Shown: in pieces, positions 8,327 through 11,533 of the stretch | Layout: every line of letters begins with the position of its first letter | How positions within the stretch are numbered: position 1 is the stretch's first letter | Source: Conidiobolus incongruus B7586 | Taxonomy: Eukaryota; Entomophthoromycota; Entomophthoromycetes; Entomophthorales; Conidiobolaceae | Assembly: GCA_000697335.1 (NCBI GenBank) | Contig: JNEM01010508.1 | Coordinates: 1 to 11,533 of the forward strand | Reading direction: 5' to 3' | DNA length: 11,533 nt | Translations under genes and position numbers: made by a program | Notes under the pieces: generated by a model | Told to the model about the DNA's origin: nothing | Databases searched by the model: none | Seen by the model: only the letters and a program-made list of their open reading frames with translations

Positions 8327-10405
8327 ATGAGTGTTAATGTATGCATACAAAAAATACAGCTGGTTGCAAGGCAAATCTTAAATTGTGAAGTTCAAAATTC
8401 ATTTTTAAAAACTATAATATTTAAATTACACCGTAAAGTAGAATTAGGAAATAAAACAATAGACTATTTAAGCTACTATTATAATAAAGATCCTTCAAAA
8501 TTCAATTCTAAACAGACCTCAAATACTCTAATTGGATTTTTAGCAAGTTTAGATTCTAATTACCAATATATTAATCCTGTCGAAGATACCAAAGGAGGAT
8601 TTTTAAATCAATTACTTGGTCTATCAGAAGATAATATTAAAAGAGAATTTTACTTCCTATTGCAAGGTTTAGACGAGAGTATTATCGAAGTTCAGAATAT
8701 TTTAGAAAATGTGTTGAAAATTCCCTTTAATCAATTACCAGACTTGAATACCTTATCACCATTACCTCCTACCGAAACTTTACCATTATCTCCAACTTCT
8801 CCTTTGAACGAATCATTCTCGAACATTGACGAAGTAGCTTCCAAGCGCAAAAATGAATCTATTCAAGTATCGACAATTGAGGCAAGTTCGACTCATCAGA
8901 CTATAACTTCTGCTTTGGAATCAAAGGATGATCAAGGTCAATATAAATCAGAACAATCTCAAAAACTACCTGATATTCAGCAATTGGAAGTCAAATCAAC
9001 TGAAGCTACATCAGATCTAGCCCAAACTATGAGCGAACTTAAAATTTCAAATGAGGAAAAAGATATTTCCTCTGAGCCTAATAATCAAGAAACACAGCAT
9101 ACAATTAGTCATAAACCAGAAATTGAGAACAATAGTGCTGAGAGCCAATTACCTCTTCACACACCTTCAATTAATAATCAGAATAATAGGAGCCAAATCA
9201 ACGATAAGAAACCAATTGATATTCAACCTCAGTCTATCAACCAAAATCATAATACCACGCCAGTCGCTAGTACCAATGAGCTAAAACTTGAAAGCACTGG
9301 AACTCAGGGCCAGGATGCTCATTTCACTACATCAATTGGAGGAAATAATAATATCACTGAAAACCTCAATGAAATTCCCGCCACCACTCCACCCCAGTCA
9401 ACTAATGACAGTATTATAGCTACTCATGAGCCCAAACTTGAAAATATAGGAGTCAAAGATCAACTATTTAACAGCTCTTCAATAGCTAATGACAGTATGA
9501 TTTCCCAAAGCTCCAATGAAAATGCATCCAATATTCCACATCAGAACAATAATCAGAATGCTGACACCACTCAAGTTTCCTATAACCACATATCCAAACC
9601 TGAAAGCCAACCACTACATCCTCCTTCTTTAGCTGATAATAACAATCCTATCATCCAAAATCAAGGTCTATTTTCACCCAATGCTCAATCTCATCCTAAT
9701 AATCATCATGTTTCCCCACATTTATCTCCTGTGAACCCACCTGCCATGATTAACAATCAATCACAATCACCATGCTCTCAAAACCAAGCACCTTCACCTA
9801 ATTCACTGTCTCACCCTAGTTCGCCAATTCAACATTTAGGTTCATATTCTCCAAATCATACTTCACCTTCAGTTCAACCTACGAGTCTTTACTCACCGAA
9901 TCTAAACCAAGGCTCTTGTCCAAACTCTACATATTCACATCCAAATGAACATCCACCTCAAAGCTTTTCCCCAATGCCTTCTCCAGAACAATTTTACCAA
10001 CCACCACCTCCTACTCTTTCATCATTTCCTCAACCCACACACTTTGAAGGCAACTATTCTTACCATCCTCCTTATGTAAATACATCTCCAATCCAGCAGC
10101 ATCATAATCCTGGCTATGCTCATAATCCGTATCAATCACCACCGCCTTTTCGCCCAGCCCATCTTCATCACGGCTATACCCACTCAGCCCATATGCCCAA
10201 CTTTAACGATTCATTAGCTTTCTCGCCTATGAACCAATTTATTCGTCCAAATTCTACAGGGTATGTGAACCCTCCTCAATTTGGATTCTCACCACCTCCT
10301 CCAAACCCCCCTATGATGATGCCAACTCCAGATCAATTCATCCCTCCCAGCAATTTAAACCAAAATAATTACCCATATCATAGAAGGAATATGCCAATGC
10401 CCTAG
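8327..10405 (+). CDS. Large Pro/Ser/Asn/Gln-rich protein of unknown function, single exon
   Basis: This is a 692-residue open frame without introns; I do not recognise the family. Residues 1-140 look folded and mostly helical, with hydrophobic heptad-like stretches (for example FYFLLQGLDESIIEVQNIL, 108-126). Residues 141-250 are acidic and Ser/Thr-rich. Residues 260-440 contain four degenerate repeats of 50-55 residues. Residues 444-692 are rich in Pro, Ser, Asn, His and Tyr with about 15 Ser-Pro sites, and end in NMPMP. No signal peptide or membrane segment is evident. Sites of this type are favoured by proline-directed kinases, and such N/Q/P-rich tails are common in fungal transcription regulators, RNA-granule proteins and endocytic adaptors, so any of these roles is possible. 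The tail's coding strand is strongly C over G. The first ATG follows an A-rich leader and was taken as the start. The gene converges on LSB6. Confidence 0.85.
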   Translation: MSVNVCIQKIQLVARQILNCEVQNSFLKTIIFKLHRKVELGNKTIDYLSYYYNKDPSKFNSKQTSNTLIGFLASLDSNYQYINPVEDTKGGFLNQLLGLSEDNIKREFYFLLQGLDESIIEVQNILENVLKIPFNQLPDLNTLSPLPPTETLPLSPTSPLNESFSNIDEVASKRKNESIQVSTIEASSTHQTITSALESKDDQGQYKSEQSQKLPDIQQLEVKSTEATSDLAQTMSELKISNEEKDISSEPNNQETQHTISHKPEIENNSAESQLPLHTPSINNQNNRSQINDKKPIDIQPQSINQNHNTTPVASTNELKLESTGTQGQDAHFTTSIGGNNNITENLNEIPATTPPQSTNDSIIATHEPKLENIGVKDQLFNSSSIANDSMISQSSNENASNIPHQNNNQNADTTQVSYNHISKPESQPLHPPSLADNNNPIIQNQGLFSPNAQSHPNNHHVSPHLSPVNPPAMINNQSQSPCSQNQAPSPNSLSHPSSPIQHLGSYSPNHTSPSVQPTSLYSPNLNQGSCPNSTYSHPNEHPPQSFSPMPSPEQFYQPPPPTLSSFPQPTHFEGNYSYHPPYVNTSPIQQHHNPGYAHNPYQSPPPFRPAHLHHGYTHSAHMPNFNDSLAFSPMNQFIRPNSTGYVNPPQFGFSPPPPNPPMMMPTPDQFIPPSNLNQNNYPYHRRNMPMP
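9110..9646 (+). repeat. Four degenerate 50-55-residue repeats within the 692-residue protein
   Basis: Anchor motifs are HKPEIEN (residues 262-268), NELKLES (317-323), HEPKLEN (367-373) and HISKPES (421-427). The anchor Glu residues are 55, 50 and 54 apart. Each is followed after 9-15 residues by Ser-Ile or Ser-Leu and then an Asn-rich patch (NNQNN, GGNNN, ANDSM, ADNNN). The fourth copy is shortened between anchor and Ser-Leu. This suggests old tandem duplication rather than plain low complexity. Confidence 0.55.
9671..10402 (+). other. Region encoding a Ser-Pro-rich, Tyr/His/Asn-rich disordered tail
   Basis: Residues 449-692 carry Ser-Pro sites with recurrent FSPN, PSPN, SYSPN, LYSPN, FSPM and FSPP contexts, polyproline runs (PPPP at 559-562 and 657-660) and Tyr-containing turns. 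The composition is that of a disordered phosphorylatable tail. Possible readers are WW- and SH3-domain partners through the proline runs. No catalytic domain is present. Confidence 0.6.
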
Positions 10406-10505
10406 TTGCATACATATTGATAGTATTTTTCTTAAAAAATTCATAATTATTTGATAAAAAATTATTGATTAATTGTTCATATCAATCATTTAAATTTTAC
10501 TAAGC

Positions 10506-10550
10506 CGATTTTAATTCTTTAAATATAACTATGAAAATCAATTAAAATCG
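10506..10550. repeat. 11-bp perfect inverted repeat in the convergent spacer
   Basis: CGATTTTAATT (10506-10516) and AATTAAAATCG (10540-10550) are exact reverse complements around a 23-nt loop. The C-G pair at the outer end is unusual for random AT-rich spacer. A 3'-end RNA hairpin is possible on either strand. Confidence 0.5.
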
Positions 10551-10641
10551 CACTCTAGATTTAAAGACCTTAATTAATAAAAATTGTGATTAGATTTGAA
10601 AATTTGAATTAATTTTAATAATCATTAAATTATATGAAATA

Positions 10642-10676
10642 ATATTTGAAATTATAAATTGCCAAATTTCAAATAT
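10642..10676. repeat. 12-bp perfect inverted repeat in the convergent spacer
   Basis: ATATTTGAAATT (10642-10653) and AATTTCAAATAT (10665-10676) are exact reverse complements around an 11-nt loop. It lies about 90 bp beyond the LSB6 stop, so it may lie in the LSB6 3'UTR and, if transcription runs far enough, in that of the opposing gene. Confidence 0.5.
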
Positions 10677-10767
10677 AAATGATTTGTTGTAAATATGTAA
10701 AGTAATTTAATGCAATATATAATTAAATGTTTTTGATAATTTGATTGTTGGTAGTTTGGATAAATGC

Positions 10768-11533
10768 TTAGCATGATCGGAACCAAGCCTTTTTAGTCAA
10801 CTTCTTAAGTCTCTTTCTAACTCTTCTGTTTGGTGATACTTTGTTAAATGCAATCCACTGTTCCGAGAATGGATCTGGCCAATCGAAATTGGAAGGATCC
10901 GCTCCTTGTTCGACAAGTCTAGTTTGATTAGTAGAATCAGGAGGAGGAGAAGAAAGAACGGGTGAAGCAGCAGGATCGAGAGCTTCTTCCCAAACGATTG
11001 CTGGAGTTCTATTACATAACTCAATAGGTCCTTCCTCAGGTTGTTTGAGAGATTCTACAATATTCCATCCTTGGCCTTTTAGGACCGCCATTTGGGCTTG
11101 GAACATATCTTCATTAAAATCTTCGTCAATTTCAAATAATTTTCTTAGATCATATATGGTCTGTTGCCACCATCTCGCTGAACTGAGTAAGGGAAGGAAA
11201 TAAGCTCTGATGGATGGTGAGAAGGGTCGATTAATTAGGGACTGTGGAAGGGAAAGCCAGCCATAAGGATAAGATCTCCAATTGTCAGGATGCTTGTGAG
11301 GGAATGCTAAGCCATGATCGATTGCAGCAATATTGATGGCTTTGGTAGATTTTGGTAATATAGAAGAGTCAAAAGGATTGATTTCAAATTCATGGTCCAA
11401 ATTATGTGGATTATATTGGATCATCCAATTATCCAAGCCTCTATCAGTGTTTCTGATTAAATAGTCAAATATCACCAATTTTTCCAACTGGAGTCTAAAT
11501 TCCATTTGAAGTTCTGGTGTCCAAATATTATCA
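10768..11533 (-). CDS. LSB6: LSB6-type (type II) phosphatidylinositol 4-kinase, C-terminal part
   Basis: Type II PI 4-kinases make phosphatidylinositol 4-phosphate on endosomal, vacuolar and plasma membranes. The frame stays open to the window edge (254 residues visible), and WTPEL precedes the Met codon at 11505, so that Met is internal. Family landmarks in order: FRLQLEKLVIFDYLIRNTDR (catalytic Asp in RNTDRG, then LDNWM), AAIDHGLAFPHKHPDNWRSY (Mg-binding Asp, DFG-like position), YGWLSLP, FLPLLSSARWW, and MAVLKGQGWNIVESLKQP, which is typical of fungal members. Most family members I recall have Asn after the Mg-binding Asp (AIDNGLAF); here it is His. A disordered Pro/Ser-rich linker leads to a basic C-terminus, RRVRKRLKKLTKKAWFRSC, which could help membrane contact. 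The N-lobe with the ATP-binding Lys and the palmitoylated CCPCC-like motif lies outside the window. No intron is needed in the visible part. Confidence 0.93.
   Translation of the reverse strand, partial: DNIWTPELQMEFRLQLEKLVIFDYLIRNTDRGLDNWMIQYNPHNLDHEFEINPFDSSILPKSTKAINIAAIDHGLAFPHKHPDNWRSYPYGWLSLPQSLINRPFSPSIRAYFLPLLSSARWWQQTIYDLRKLFEIDEDFNEDMFQAQMAVLKGQGWNIVESLKQPEEGPIELCNRTPAIVWEEALDPAASPVLSSPPPDSTNQTRLVEQGADPSNFDWPDPFSEQWIAFNKVSPNRRVRKRLKKLTKKAWFRSC

Larger units (their letters stand above)
10406..10767. other. 362-bp convergent spacer holding the 3' ends of two genes
   Basis: The spacer lies between the stop of the 692-residue gene and the stop of LSB6, which face each other. It is AT-rich and has no reading frame of note. 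Its only clear structure is two perfect inverted repeats, listed separately. AATAAA-like signals are present (for example TTAATAAAAATT near 10574), but at this composition they are not diagnostic. Confidence 0.6.

Noticed and set aside
9051-9284. 77-codon frame inside the 692-residue gene
   Set aside because: Overlapping frame shadow, with composition explained by the frame of the large gene.
10797-11024. 75-codon minus-strand frame inside LSB6
   Set aside because: Alternative frame of the conserved kinase C-terminus, with no independent support.
11503-11505. Met at 11505 as the LSB6 start
   Set aside because: Nine upstream codons are open and read DNIWTPELQ, which matches the family, so the gene continues beyond the window.

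Overview
The window looks like nuclear DNA from an AT-rich fungus. Two genes give clear fungal family signatures: UTP25 of the small-subunit processome, and an LSB6-type (type II) phosphatidylinositol 4-kinase. A third encodes a fungal AhpD/carboxymuconolactone-decarboxylase-like protein. The twelve introns that can be placed are only 47-59 nt long, begin GTA and end TAG in all but one case. The standard genetic code fits every gene. The genus cannot be told from the sequence; a low-GC yeast-like or early-diverging fungus would fit.

Layout. Positions 1-1705 (+) hold the 3' part of UTP25 in eight exons. 63 bp downstream a six-exon AhpD-like gene converges on it (1769-2754, -). From 2755 to 8326 there is no recognisable gene, and this 5.6 kb is not uniform. 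2755-4800 is ordinary AT-rich spacer. 4801-6540 is about 11% G+C, has no CpG and is poor in CpA/TpG relative to CpT/ApG, the pattern left by repeat-induced point mutation (RIP) or a similar C-to-T process. 6764-7085 is an island of about 35% G+C with several hairpins and no convincing reading frame, the best candidate here for an undescribed structured RNA. 7086-8326 is spacer and upstream region of the next gene, with an (AT)15 tract. 8327-10405 (+) is one uninterrupted gene for a 692-residue protein of unknown function: a helical N-terminal domain, four degenerate 50-55-residue repeats and a Pro/Ser/Asn/His-rich tail full of Ser-Pro sites. Beyond a 362-bp convergent spacer with two perfect inverted repeats lies the 3' part of LSB6 (10768-11533, -), cut by the window edge.

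The four genes do not form a pathway: ribosome biogenesis, an organellar AhpD-fold protein, an orphan low-complexity protein and a membrane lipid kinase. They are arranged as two convergent pairs around the spacer. Exon joins were made by eye from splice signals, frame continuity and family resemblance. Base counts were made by hand and are approximate.
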